NCBI GenBank assembly: GCA_033297205.1
Contig: MU859065.1
Coordinates: forward strand, 248,001 to 312,000
DNA length: 64,000 nucleotides
DNA from: Pseudoneurospora amorphoporcata
Lineage: Eukaryota; Ascomycota; Sordariomycetes; Sordariales; Sordariaceae
Direction of reading: 5' to 3'
Shown here: positions 10,503 through 22,290 of the stretch, piece by piece
Layout: every line of letters begins with the position of its first letter
How positions within the stretch are numbered: the first letter of the stretch is position 1
Made by a program: the position numbers and the translations under genes
The notes under the pieces: model-generated
Seen by the model: the letters and a program-made list of their open reading frames with translations, nothing else
Databases searched by the model: none
Told to the model about the DNA's origin: nothing

Positions 10503-12241
10503 GTTGGCGGCTGTGTGGATATGTCGTGGGGTTGGCTGTTGGGTGACGATGCGGAAGGACGAACTGGTTATGGTGGGTTTAGACTTTAGGATGGTATGCC
10601 GTAAGTACAAGGCGACTTGGTTCGCGATGATAGTGGATGCTATCAGTTGGTTGCCTTGACGTGAACGCGGCAGCCCTGTCAGCCCGGTGCTGCTGGGAAT
10701 TTCGTCGGAGAACCCTTGGTCGTCTCGCCAGGCAGGTGACGGACAGCTGACAAGCTTTGAAGGTACGTACCGCCGGACATTGAGGTCACTGCACTTCAAA
10801 GTGTGGAGGTTTCCCCACACGCCTCTTTGCGCTGTCCCCGCATTCAGTGGACATGGTCTCGCATTCAAGTCATCGCTCATCAGTCACAGTCAGTGACAGA
10901 TATCAAAAACATGGTCATCAGCACTGGCATAAACAAACCTTTTCCAGCCCATTGGCATTGGGTCCAAGACTGCCCGGTCCAGCACTTTGAACGCCATTAT
11001 CGCTCAACATTCCCGGTTCATGTTCCGAAGTCGTCGCATGATGGCGGCCGTCATGGGGATGGGATGGGATTGTCCAACGTATTCAATACAGCATCCCGAA
11101 CCTTTTTCTAAACGAGGGCCTTCGCCGATGTTCCATACGCTGGATGGATTGTGTGCGGTCCTTCGGTTCTCAAAGTCACCCGAGTATTGGACAGTCACTC
11201 CCGTCTCCCTCACCAACAAGCCAACCGTTGACGAGCATCTCCCACCTTCCTTGTCGGCCTCGATATCCGGCCGGCCAAGGACGGGATGTGATGCAGGACG
11301 GACAGAGAACGCTCTTTCGACGCTCTCCAGACTTCCTGCACGCGCCCCGAGATACATATGCCGTACCCAGGTATAAGGGGGGCCCTCTTGTCCCGTCCTT
11401 CAAACTGGCCAAGTGGGCCGTCGGCCAATTGCTGTGTTGTCAGCTTGATGCCTAAACCTTTGTGATCAAACCCCAGAATGGGTGAGGAGACGGTCTCAAA
11501 AGGTCGAGCTGCGGCAAGTGGGTTTGGCGTGGACTGATCTTCCATAGCATTGGCTGTTATAGGCTGCATGCATGTGCATCGAGACCATGGTCTCTCTGCA
11601 TCTGCTCCTTCGTCTTGGATTGTTAGATTCTCTCCACCCTCTTTTTATTTCCCTGTGAGCTGCATCGTGTGGTGATGGTGCGGTACTAGCAAGCTTTTTC
11701 TTACAAGCTCAACGGCAGCTTTCGACTGCATCCCACCCACCTCCCACCATCATGTCCTAACTGGTTCTGTCCCTGATTGGACGTCTCACCATTTTCCAGG
11801 AGGTGCCTGCCAAGTTCTAGCGCTGGACGCTACATGACATCTCAGTTCCGAGTGGAAAATTCTTGTCTGGTCACTCCATCGGTTTCGGTAATTGAGGAGT
11901 TGATGTTGGCCGTCGTGCAGACTTTACCCCTGGTGATGTGGGCTTCCCGTCTCATACTTATGCCCGTCCCTCTCCCAGAGTAGGATCGGTGTGTTTTGTC
12001 ACAAGATCCTTTTCTTGTAAATGGAAAATTCCATTCGTTGTTTGCTTCATCGTAAAAAAGAACGCAGACCGTCGGGACTGCGTGGCCCAGTCAGACCCGG
12101 AATAGCATCCTTCGAGGGTCGTATTGCCCCTGGCCATCTCGTTGAAGGGCATCGTACCTGCTTTAGTCAAACCAGAGGCCCACTTCTTCCGTTTCAATCT
12201 CTTCTGTCCAGGTCTCAAGGTCTTGCCTCGTCTCCGTCATC
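10503..12241. other. Intergenic region between divergent genes
   Basis: This 1.7 kb lies between the start codons of smd3 (minus) and the gene at 12242 (plus). Several 70-130-codon frames exist on both strands, but none shows domain, codon or splice evidence. It presumably holds both promoters and 5' leaders. Confidence 0.45.
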
Positions 12242-13743
12242 ATGCCAGGAAGGCACCGAGCCCATGCTACCGAGCACTCGGCAAAGGGCTTCAAGTGGTT
12301 TCCATGGAAGCGGGAAAAGAAAGTAGTCGAGATCGAGCCTGTGAGATGATCCTCCCTCACGAACATGGCAGCTTCAAAAACTAACTTCAGTGGTCAGGTG
12401 TGGTCAGATTGGGTTTCAAGTGACGATGGAACCTACTTCTATCGAGCCAGGAAATTGGCCGACGGTAAGCCCCCAGCAAGGCTTCTTTGTTGGACCCCAG
12501 CTGATCTTGTGCAGGCACTTGGGGAGATTATGAATACACAGAGGGTTACTACATGGGTGGCTATGCGGAAGAATATGGAGGAGGGTATGCGGGAGGTATA
12601 GAAGTTCATCAGGAGAAGGAATACCACCCGGCAGTTGCAGTCAGCCCTTGGAAACTCCCCGGAGAAACCGTTGCGATCAGGCCAGAGAGCCCCGAGGTTA
12701 TGGAGGATCCGGAACCCAGGTACCCGGGGATCGCAGAGTCAGAGCCTATTGGGGAATTTTCGGCCGCCGATGAGGAGGAACAACACCAAGGCACCATCAC
12801 CAACGCCACCTCAGTCTCGGGCGATGATGTTTCGATCCAGACGTCAGACAATGATGGCTACCGTGAAAGCCAGCCCTTGCCAACCGTGCAAGAAGCGGAG
12901 CCCATGGTCTTCACTCGCGAGCCAGAGCCCTTTCGACCTTTATCTCCCGCCGAAGTTCCGTCATTGCGACGAGAGTACAAACCGAGGCGAAGACACACAA
13001 CCGGGGCTGACACCAGCGTCCCGACATCTTCGCACCACCGTCCGCGAGCCCCCCATCGCCATACTCTCAGCGAAGGCCAGCAGAAAGAAGGCCACAAAGA
13101 CAGCCACAGCCATGACCATCATCACCATCACAAACGCACCAAGAGCCACGACCCGAACCACAAACAACCTCTCCTCTTCTCCATCTTCTACGCAGTAACC
13201 AAAACCCACGGCGGCCCCCAAACCCGCCGCATGCCCTCCGCCTCACCCCACCGATCCTCCACCCACGGAAAATCAACACGAAACACCTCCACCCGCCCTT
13301 CAACCGCCGGAACATCCTCTTCCTCCTCCCGCGCCCCCTCCGTCAGCATCAGCAAACAAGATATCAGCAGCACCAAAGTCGCCGTCCCCAAGACCTCTAC
13401 CCAGAAACCAACCCCCTCCAAAAAGCCGCCAGCTACAACCAAGCCAACAAAGGTTACGAAACCAAAGAAACCACCCGTACCCACAGCAAGCGAAACAACC
13501 GTCGTCGTGCCCCTCGACACGGGCGTGCCGAGTGTGATCGCACCACCCGGGAAAGCGACCATCACCAAGACGAAGAAATTCAATTCCAAGATTAAATCTG
13601 AAAAGGAGATGAAGGTGGATAGCAAGAAGATGATTAAAAGGTGGTTGGCGGGGATGGAACTTGGCGCTGAAGAGAAGAAGAATGGTACGAAAGGAGGGAA
13701 GAGTGGTGGGAAAGAGGGGAGGGGGGGGAGGATGACGAAATGA
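12242..13743 (+). CDS. Unrecognised, mostly disordered fungal protein with an aromatic N-terminal motif
   Basis: I rebuilt three exons, 12242-12340, 12398-12464 and 12515-13743, giving 464 residues. Intron 1 (57 nt) has a GTGAGA donor and a CTAAC branch site; the second CAG after the branch is used, because only it keeps the frame. Intron 2 (50 nt) has GTAAGC and GCAG ends. The N-terminus is basic and aromatic (FKWFPWKREKK). The first two splices build VWSDWVSSDDGTYFYRAR followed by ADGTWGDYEY, a Trp/Tyr-rich module of a kind common in ascomycete proteins of unknown function. The rest is low-complexity: an acidic stretch (about residues 95-160), a His/Lys-rich stretch (240-270), and a Ser/Thr/Pro/Lys-rich tail with a basic C-terminus. 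An adaptor or nucleic-acid-binding role would be guesswork. Confidence 0.65.
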
Positions 13744-15149
13744 TGTGAGCTTTGAGAGGCGGGATCAGGGTTATATTTTTGTTGGGGGTCAAATTGGTTC
13801 ATGATCGATGGTCAATGACTTAACGAGCACTACGAGGTAATGATGATAGAGGACTGGACGGGAAAGAGGGGGTAGCATCAGGACTGCTGGAGTTTTATCG
13901 GTTTTGCAATTGCTTTTTGTTTCCGTTAATCAACCACTCACTTTTCCCAGGGCCTCAAACACGTGGCAGCAGACACGTCAGCAGGAGAACAGCGCGGCGG
14001 GAGTCCAATTCAATCTCCAGCAGACCCGGTCCTGTCCCATCGATCTTCATGGCCACCAAGGAACATCGGAACTCGGAAACAGCAGGTGCACAGAGCAAGA
14101 GCAAAAAAGGTCCCTATTATCATTGGGTTCGAGCAGGATACAGCGACGGTGAAGGGCGAAGGATTGGCATGTCTACTACGTGCTCGGTCCTCCTTTCAAT
14201 ATCCTCTTCCTGGTCCTTGGTGAGGTAGGTTGAGCTTTACCCTCTGGTAGAGCAAAAGCGCGAGAGCTCCCATGGTTTCGGTGGCTGTAATCGTGGGATG
14301 GTTGATCGGGTACGCGAGACTGGGTGGGCTTGCAGCGTGTATTTTCGTTCATGTTTATATTGTTGAAGGGGAGGAGCGGTAGTGAAGGTTCATGGCTAGA
14401 TACCAGTGTAATAAAACGCATGTATTCCATTATGTCATGCACCGGTTTCCGACTAGGGGCCAAGCTGGTCAAGGATGAACTTGTACAGTAATCTATTTCT
14501 ATCTTGTTGCTGCCTTTGACACATCCTAAAACAGACGCATCGTGGCTATGATCCTAAGATCGAATCCCACCCCCTTCTCTGTCCAGCCCTATCTCCGAGG
14601 AATCGGGGTCACTGGTGTTTCTCCCCTAAACTTGTTTGAGTTTGAACGCTCCTCTTGAGCCTATGACCTTCATCTTCACCGTCGTCCTTGACTACATAAG
14701 TACAGTTGTATACACATGCTTGAGAATATACAGAACAACCTCCAAGTGGATGCATGAGGAAAAGAAATTAGAAGGAAAATAAAGGCGATATGAGGCTAGT
14801 ATGTGAGCATTCGGAGTAAGTGTTTGTGCCGTTGCCTTCACAGCCACATCCCTTCGAGGGGTCCCCTTTTCTGGGCGGCTTAGAAGTTGTGGTTATGTTG
14901 GACTCTAATGTCCGTAAATCTTTGCGTCGTCTTAACTTTTCGAATCTTGCCCCTCCACGGTGTTGTTGGGGGTTAATGGTTTCAGAAATCAAAGTCTTGA
15001 CCTGCTCACAAAGTTTCCGCCGTCAACTTTTCCGCGTCTCCGTACTATTAGCAAAAATAAACATAGGGAAATAAATGAGCGCCAGCCATGGGTTGCACAA
15101 AAATTGGCAACGAGTATAAAACTCCAACACCATGCTTTCAATAACCTTC
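13744..15149. other. Intergenic region between convergent genes
   Basis: No convincing gene. A 59-codon frame from the ATG at 14049 has a fair start context but no other support. The right half is probably the 3' UTR of the ApsA/Num1-like gene. Confidence 0.45.
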
Positions 15150-18100
15150 TTAGAACCCCTTAAACGGGTCATCTCTGTCGTACGCATAGTCCTCGATTGG
15201 ATCGCTTCCGAGAGTGATCCGAGTATTTCCACTCAGAATGCTATCCCTCTGCCAGCTTCGGCTGTGTCTTCTTCGGAACTCCTTGCTTCGGCGGCGGTTC
15301 ATGTGACGATAACTCTCCTGGTCGTCATCGTATTTGGTAAAAGCCATCGGCTGTATGAAAGCTTCCATACGCACAGTTCCAATCGCGTCAAAGAAGTTGG
15401 GAGCACTAGGTCGACTCGATGCCTCCGACCCACGGGACACAGACCCGGTTCCCCATGTCATGCCACTTGAGCCCAGGATGCTGGAGCCCATGACGCTCGG
15501 CGCTCCGGCATTGCTGAAGATGTCGGACGAGCTGGCAACACTCATGCCGGCTGTACTATCAGACGGCGCATGGGAGCTTCCAGCCATCGGCCCCGAGAAC
15601 CCTCGATAAGAGATCGGCGGTGGGAGATAGCCACCAGTGCTACTACGCTTTCGATTGTGTAGCGCAGCGTGCAGGTTCCGCTCGTTAAACCGAGGAATAG
15701 CAGGGGGTATGGTGGAATCATACGACTCTTCACGATTGTGCATTACCACCGGGTTAAAGTTGTAAGACTCGGCCAGTGTAGGTCGGAAGGTGGGGATGCT
15801 TGGGGGCACGGCATCGTCTTCATCCATCTGCAGTGGGAAGCTTCTGTCGGGTCCCGTTGGAATGATAGCAGCCTTTGCCTTTGTCAACCGAATAGAATCG
15901 CGGATAGGTCTTCGCGCCTTGGCCTTGGGAACCGGTACGGATGTGGGCGCTTGTACCGGTGGCGGTACTGCCACCGGCTTGGGCTTAGGCAGCTCGAACA
16001 CCTCAGACTGCGGGTCCGGGTCTGGGACCGTGAGGTTCTCCGGAATGGCTTGGTTCGAATGAGCCAAAAATGATAAGGCCGTCAACCAGAGATAGTGTCG
16101 TTCAGCACTGACTGCCGTAAACTTCAATGCTCTTTGAGGGGTCAAGATCAGGATAGATCTGTTGAAAAGCGGGCCCGATCCCTTGGGGGCTGGGTTCTCG
16201 TCCTTCACGTCAAGAACAGATTGGATGACCACTAGAAACACATCAAAGTTAGCATCTATCAGTTCAAGGCATGAGCACAAGAAACTCACATTTGCGTCCG
16301 GATTTACCCAACAGCGCGCTTCCAGATGAAGGTTGTTTGCTACTCCAGAGGATCGCGCGCTCGTAGGGGGCTATCCATACCCATCGCTTGTGGCGGTCGT
16401 TGCTGCTGTCATCGCCATTCTTGTCCGTCATGCCAAACGACTTCCGTCTTCTGACATACTTGAACATCCATTCTCCAACCATAGTCTTGGCGATAGCATC
16501 AACGACACTCGTCGGCTGACTTGAGTTGCTCGTAGGCCGACCTGGCAGATCGTCTATGTTCGCCGTTACCGTCGACCGCTGCGACCGATCTGTCTTCTTG
16601 GGGTTGCTTATAGCGTTGAGTGGCAGAGGAGGTAGATCAGGGCTGTCGAGTGCTTGGGTCGGGGGCATGAAGGGTGGAGGAGACCGGCTTGCGCGCCGCT
16701 GGCTTCTTTTACGCGAGACTGCCGATGGCGGACGGGCTTTCCGGATGCTGTTTGCCCGATAAGGACCACGACTTGAACCTCGCCTGTGAATCCCCTCGTT
16801 ACTCCTCATAGGAGTTACGCCGCGACCATCCCTCGGGCTACTATCATTGACAGGCTTCCTCGAACTAGCTCGTTTTGGAATAGGGAATGGCGGTTCCGCA
16901 GCATCCGTAGTAAAGCTTGGGGTTCTTGCCAGAGAGTGGGAGACGATGCCGCTTTGTACCATGGCAGCCCTGCGCATGCCATTTGCCTTGGAAGCAGTTG
17001 ATCGTCCTGAGCGCCTGGAAGCAGTTCGAACCAGGGTCAAATCTCGGCTATCGCGTTGATGGAAAATACTGACAGAGTCGAAGACGTCTGGAGTGTCGAT
17101 CTCCTCCTCTTCAAGTCCGCGAAGAGTGTTAAGCACTCCAGCGGTCCTTTGCGAGAAGGTTTGCTCTGGTGAGCTCATCAAGGCAATGCTTCCCGAGCTC
17201 CGCTTGCCAAAGCTAGAGTTGGTCATGGGCCGGGGAGCAGATAGAGCTGTGCGATACTCCGAATCACTCTGATCCGCCGGGTCCATGAAATCTTCCTCGT
17301 CCGAGCTATGTCCATTGAAACCGGCAAACAAGCTGCTAATCCGGTGTGGTCTGCGCATAGGAGCGTCGTAGTGAGACAGCGGCCCATCATCGTTATTTCC
17401 AGGATAAGCGTCATACATATCTTCCAAAGCCGGGGATGCTGCAACAGGTGGGGAGGATGGGATCTCGGACACACTGCGCTTGTTGGTCAGTCGCCTTGGG
17501 TTCCGAGGTGGCAGGTTTCCTGGTACTGGAGTGAACTGTCTAGCTTCTTCAACGTGCTGATCAACGGACGAAACGGCTGGCGAAACAGGTCTCGAGACGA
17601 TGGCGGAGGGATGCAAGTGGGCGGGGAGCTTAACCAGCCGCCAGTCAACCCGAATCTCGTCCGTTTGCACTGCAGTCGATGTCATAGACACACGAGCAGG
17701 CATGTTGACCTGACAGCCAAAGTCCTTGGATAAAGGCGGCAGGAGTGGCTCGCATGGTGACGCAGGTCGGCTCGAGGGAGGAATGATGCTGATACTGGGG
17801 ATGGTGTATGAAGGAGACTCAGGAGCTGGTGGCTGCAGCTGAACGGAAGGAATATCGGTTTGCGTGGAGGAGGTGACCATAGTAGACGGGGTCGCTTGGG
17901 GTGTGGGTAGTGATTCCTGAACTGGCAACTTTGGTGTTCGAGGTGGGCTGAGTGGCTCTGCGTTGGTTTGCGTTGATCCGTTCACCATCAAGTTCTGCGC
18001 CTTGGATGTCTTGATTAACAGTGGACCGCCAAGGTGAACCCTCTTTCTTCTTTGGTTTGGCTCAGATTCAGTGTCGGTACGAGGCGGGCTATCGACGTCA

Positions 18101-19419
18101 GATGGCCTCTCGTATAGTTGGTGAGAAAGGGTTAGGGTCGGTTGAGGAGTCGAAAGTTCGATTGGTGCAATCTTGGGGGAAGGAGGCGGCGAGTATTGGA
18201 TTCCAGTATCGACATAAGTCGGCTTCGGTGTTTGCGGCTGCAACTCCTCATCCTCCTTGATTACGGAGCCTTCCAGTCTATCAAGGGTGGACTGGTTTAG
18301 AGACATTTTTCCACGATTGATGCTAGCAGATCTGAGAAGGCTTTCGGCGCTTTGGTGTCGTCGGTGTGTCTTGATGGAGAAAAGGGTATCGCGGCTTCCA
18401 TTTCGCATATGACCGCTCTCACGGCTCGAAAACCGCACGAACGCACTGTCACGGCTTGTGGTCCGCATGTGTCCGCGGTTGGACAAGACACTTTGACGGC
18501 CACCGTAGTCGCTTTCATCCTCGTAGTCTCCATCGAAACCAAGCTCGTCTGCCAAGGTATTGCCAGTCGGCTTCATCATTGCACTGACAGTAGAGAACCG
18601 GATGCTGTTGGTCAAGCTGAGAGTCCGAACGCTTGCGCCATCGTTTTCTTGTCCAGTTTCGCTGCCCGCCGCACTCTTAGGGCGATCAAGGCTAGCGGAT
18701 GTCTGCGCGGCTTGGAACGCAGTAACCTCATCAAGGACCAACTTCAGGCGGCTTTCTGCGACATGAATACGGACCTCAAACTTCCGCTTCTCCTCCTCTC
18801 GCTCGTCCTTCTCCTTCGTCCATTGCTGATGGACGCGCTCGATATCCTCCTCCTGATTTCGCAGTTTCTTCTGCGCAGTCTCTAGCCTCTTCTTGGTGTC
18901 ATTCGCAGATTCCACAGCCTCATCGCGCTCTTTTGCTAGTTGATCCAAAGCAGAAGAGGTTCCGCCTTCCAGAAGTGCCAGTTGACGTTTCAGTGACCGG
19001 TTTTCCTTGGTGGTGTTCAGGAGCGTCGTTTGCAAGGAGTCGGACTCTTTTTGGGTTTTCTGCAGCGATGCCTCGAGGCCCTCGATAATTTTAAGCTTCT
19101 CATCCTGATCACGTCTCAAAGACAATATCTCGGAGACTAAACTGGCGTGAAGCGTAGGGGTAAATCTTCGTGGGTCAAGAATGCTGATGTTGTCGTCTCT
19201 GCTTATATCTTTCGATGCTCGTTTCGATCCCTTGTCGCTCCAGTCAGCGGGCAAAGGTGGTGGGGAGGAGCTCCCCGACCTATTCGTTGGCGTGGTGGAC
19301 CGCCTGGATTTGCGCGAAGCTCGGGATTGATTTCGAGAACGGTTGCGTATCGAAGGGTTGCGGGTCGGCAACGACACCACTGGGTCGGTCCCCTCGTCCT
19401 CGGTTTCCCAGGCGCCCAT
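15150..19419 (-). CDS. apsA: ApsA/Num1-like cortical nuclear-migration protein with C-terminal PH domain
   Basis: Two exons on the minus strand, 19419-16290 and 16231-15150, give 1403 residues; the 58-nt intron has GTGAGT and CTAG ends and a GCTAAC branch site. Residues 1-90 are basic and Ser-rich. A coiled coil covers about 92-240. A long disordered region rich in Ser, Pro and Thr follows. The PH domain starts at about 980 (GEWMFKY) and ends near 1100 (HYLWLTALSFLA), and the intron interrupts it. The coiled coil followed by a C-terminal PH domain matches the Num1/Mcp5/ApsA family. These proteins bind phosphoinositides at the cortex and anchor dynein for nuclear migration; yeast Num1 also tethers mitochondria. 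Aspergillus ApsA is somewhat longer. The 300 residues after the PH domain are disordered and basic at the end. Confidence 0.85.
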
Positions 19420-22280
19420 GATGAACTGCTTGTAATATCCTCAGTGTTGAAGAGCTGCAGTTTCATGCTAACAACAACCAGAACTCAGAGCATCGCCATC
19501 CCACTTTCTGCTTCCAGTCGTCGTTGGCAGCGTCGTTTGTCGTCTTTGAGGTCCAGCAATAATGATTGTCCAGGGTGTTTGTTGCTTCGTGAAGACGAAA
19601 CGGAATTCAATGAATGTGAAAGTACCAGCTCTAGAAATGCGCTTCCCGGGTTAGCAGCTCTCAATCAGGGTTTCGCCTCCGGTCTATGTCACGTTGCCAG
19701 GGGGGGGGGGGGGGGTGCATGAAGAATTAATGACCGGGCCTCACGGGAAATCATACCTGGAGAAACGGATACCCCCACACAGTCGAGGCGAGATGTCGTC
19801 TCTGTCAAAGATACGAACTACCGTTGCCGTTTCAAGGAGAAAGAGGGCTCAAGACTTGCCCATTCAACGTTTTCACGTGAATGTTTCCGGTATGTTCTGT
19901 GGCTGATCGGTCAGTTTGGAACTTGATCTTTCTCGGGAAGAGGCCCTCTCGCGGGTACACATTGTAGATGCCAATCGAGTAGACTTGTGTGAACAAGCAG
20001 AATGAATGTCCCTAGCTCGAGGCGAAGGATACAAGTGACTCCAAGGAGTGAGGATCGCGCAGAAAAATGAGATCTCGGATCGGGAAGACAGTTCACTTAC
20101 AGTGTCCGAATAACCCGAGCAGAAGGTATATATGTGTGATCTCTGAAGGACCAAGAAAGGGAACCAAAGCATGTAGATCGACCAGATCGACAGAAGAGCA
20201 CGGCAGTCAGTGCTGAGCAGTCAATGACGAGGGTGACTGAAGACTGTTATGAGTGGCTGAACTGGGTCGAGACTGGTCTGGTGGGTGGGTAATTCGGAAA
20301 TCGGTGATTTCTGGAGCAGTCAAGGGTAGAGCCTGGATTATATTTGGCACCCATAACAAAAAACCAGTCTCGTGGGTATCGACCTGCTCCTTTCCCGCCC
20401 TCCGAGTTGTTTGCACTTTCCGGGTTTCCTTGAACAAGTGGAGCCTGCAAGTTGGGGTGTAAATGAGATAAGTGAGCGGGTCGTTTTCGACTTCCACCTG
20501 GGGCGGCAAGCAAGAACGATGGAGTTGATGGACGTCAAGGTAGTCCGCAATCGGCGTTGAATAAGTTATGGCAATCGTCCAACTCGAGGAGGAAAGTGCA
20601 CTCGTTTGCTCAACAAGGACGGGACAGATCAAGAAGGTGAAATAGCCCGAATCTCTTTCGAGGGGATGAAGCTGCAGTACATCCAGTGTCCAGTCGGTCC
20701 TGCCTAGAGTGGTCTTTCCTTTGGTCAGCGTTTCACGAGGTACTAAGTAAGGAAGGTACTGCTAGTAATATGACGAATAACATGGAGGTTCCAGAGGGTC
20801 TTGGCCCCACGATATGGTGCACAGAGAGAGGGGCTCGGAGACTCGTGGTTCACGACATATAAGGAGTCCAAGCAGTGGAAGCTCGTAACTGCCCGGTAGA
20901 AGCGGAGAACGGGAATCGAGACGTTGAGTGACGGGTACATACCGGACGCAGATCGGAGCAGAACAGGTATTTCCTCAACGAGAGAGCGAGCGAAGCTGAG
21001 TTGGTGTTTTCCAAAGTAGCCCTTGATGAAAAATTGGGAGTCCAGCACCGGTTTCTGGGGCAAGCGTCTATGGCGTAAAGGAGTGGCGATTAGGCAGAAA
21101 GACCAAGACAGATCGATGACCAAGACAGCCCAGGCAACCCAGGGAACGATAAATGTACGGGAATCGAAGGTCTGACGAGACTACCTCTAGGCTGTGTGAG
21201 GCAAAACACAATGTTGAAGCCGTTGACGGATGCGCACCGACACAGCACTACCCGAACACAAGGAAGGACGACGGGAGGTACGGGCAGTAGTCGGAACACA
21301 GACAAGGCGCAACGTCTAGTCCACTTCAACGTCGGCGTGTGAGAGTCCAGAGTCCGGTCGATGGACGACGGGATCGGATGGAGACTGGCTGAGGAGCACA
21401 ACTCGGCTGCGACTCGAAAGGCGAGAAGAACAAGGCGCACCCAGTCGCAAAGAACACAAACTGAATTGATACAAGGTAACGAGACTTATGACAGGAGAAA
21501 CCGAGCAATTACCTAGGTACTTTCCACTCGTCGTCTCTCTGGAGGCAAGGCCCTGGTCACAGTGAGTGGAAGCACTGGACATGGGCTGGTTAAGTATGAA
21601 GCGATCCAATTTCTAAGAGCCTAGAGGCTTTTGAAGGACATGGTGGGAAAGTGAAGGTGAGGTACCGACTGCTTGTACAGTACGAGATGTTGTAACAAGG
21701 GGTGCTATTTCTCTGGTGGTGTAGGAGACTCCAGGACTCTCTGGGGTGCGCTAACCTCCAGAGAGATCGTGGCTGCCCCGTGGCCACCGGACCCCCCAGC
21801 GGGGCACTTCACCTCAATGAGGCCAAGGCCGTCATCCAGTGAGAGAATGGCAGTCGGCATCCGGACATTGACAGGCCAGAAGCATCCAATCTCGCTGGCG
21901 GAGAGAAGCGCCAGGTGCGTAGGAGGGCCAGAAATTGGCCATCATCACGGCTTCCCATGAGGGCAAGTGCGCCGAAAGATGTCTCAACGGAGGACACAAG
22001 CGCGACCGACATCCGATGACAGGTGGATGAGAAGTGAAGGTGAGGAAGGTCCCGTCGAGGTAAAAGGAAAAAAAAAAAAAAAAAAAAATAGTTGCAGGAG
22101 CTGTGCAGCAGGGTGGTTCAGGGTACGTTTCGCTGTGTAGAGGTACCTCTAGAACACCACACACTTTTGGGGTACCCCTCCCTCTCTCCGCCTCCCGCGA
22201 AAGAACCTCCATTTTCGGGGTCCCGTTCCCCGGACAACAGCTCACGGGCCATTACGTTCGTAGGTACCTTACCTTACGGT
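19420..22280. other. Gene-free stretch upstream of the apsA-like gene, with homopolymers
   Basis: This contains a run of 16 G (19700-19715) and a run of 21 A (22068-22088). Frames of up to about 140 codons occur on the minus strand, but they are composition-driven and lack domains. Part may be the promoter and a long 5' leader of the minus-strand gene that starts at 19419. Confidence 0.4.
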
Positions 22281-22283
22281 TCA

Positions 22284-22290
22284 TATAAAA
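22284..22290 (+). promoter_or_regulatory. Possible TATA box (TATAAAA)
   Basis: A TATAAAA follows GC-rich DNA with several GGTACC/GGTACCTT motifs. It is followed about 30 bases on by a CT/CA-rich stretch like a fungal 5' leader. No protein-coding frame after it is convincing, so any transcript may be non-coding. Confidence 0.25.

Noticed and set aside
14049..14228. 59-codon frame with a good start context after the 12242 gene
   Set aside because: It has no homology I recognise, no splice continuation and a Ser-rich tail; too weak to call.
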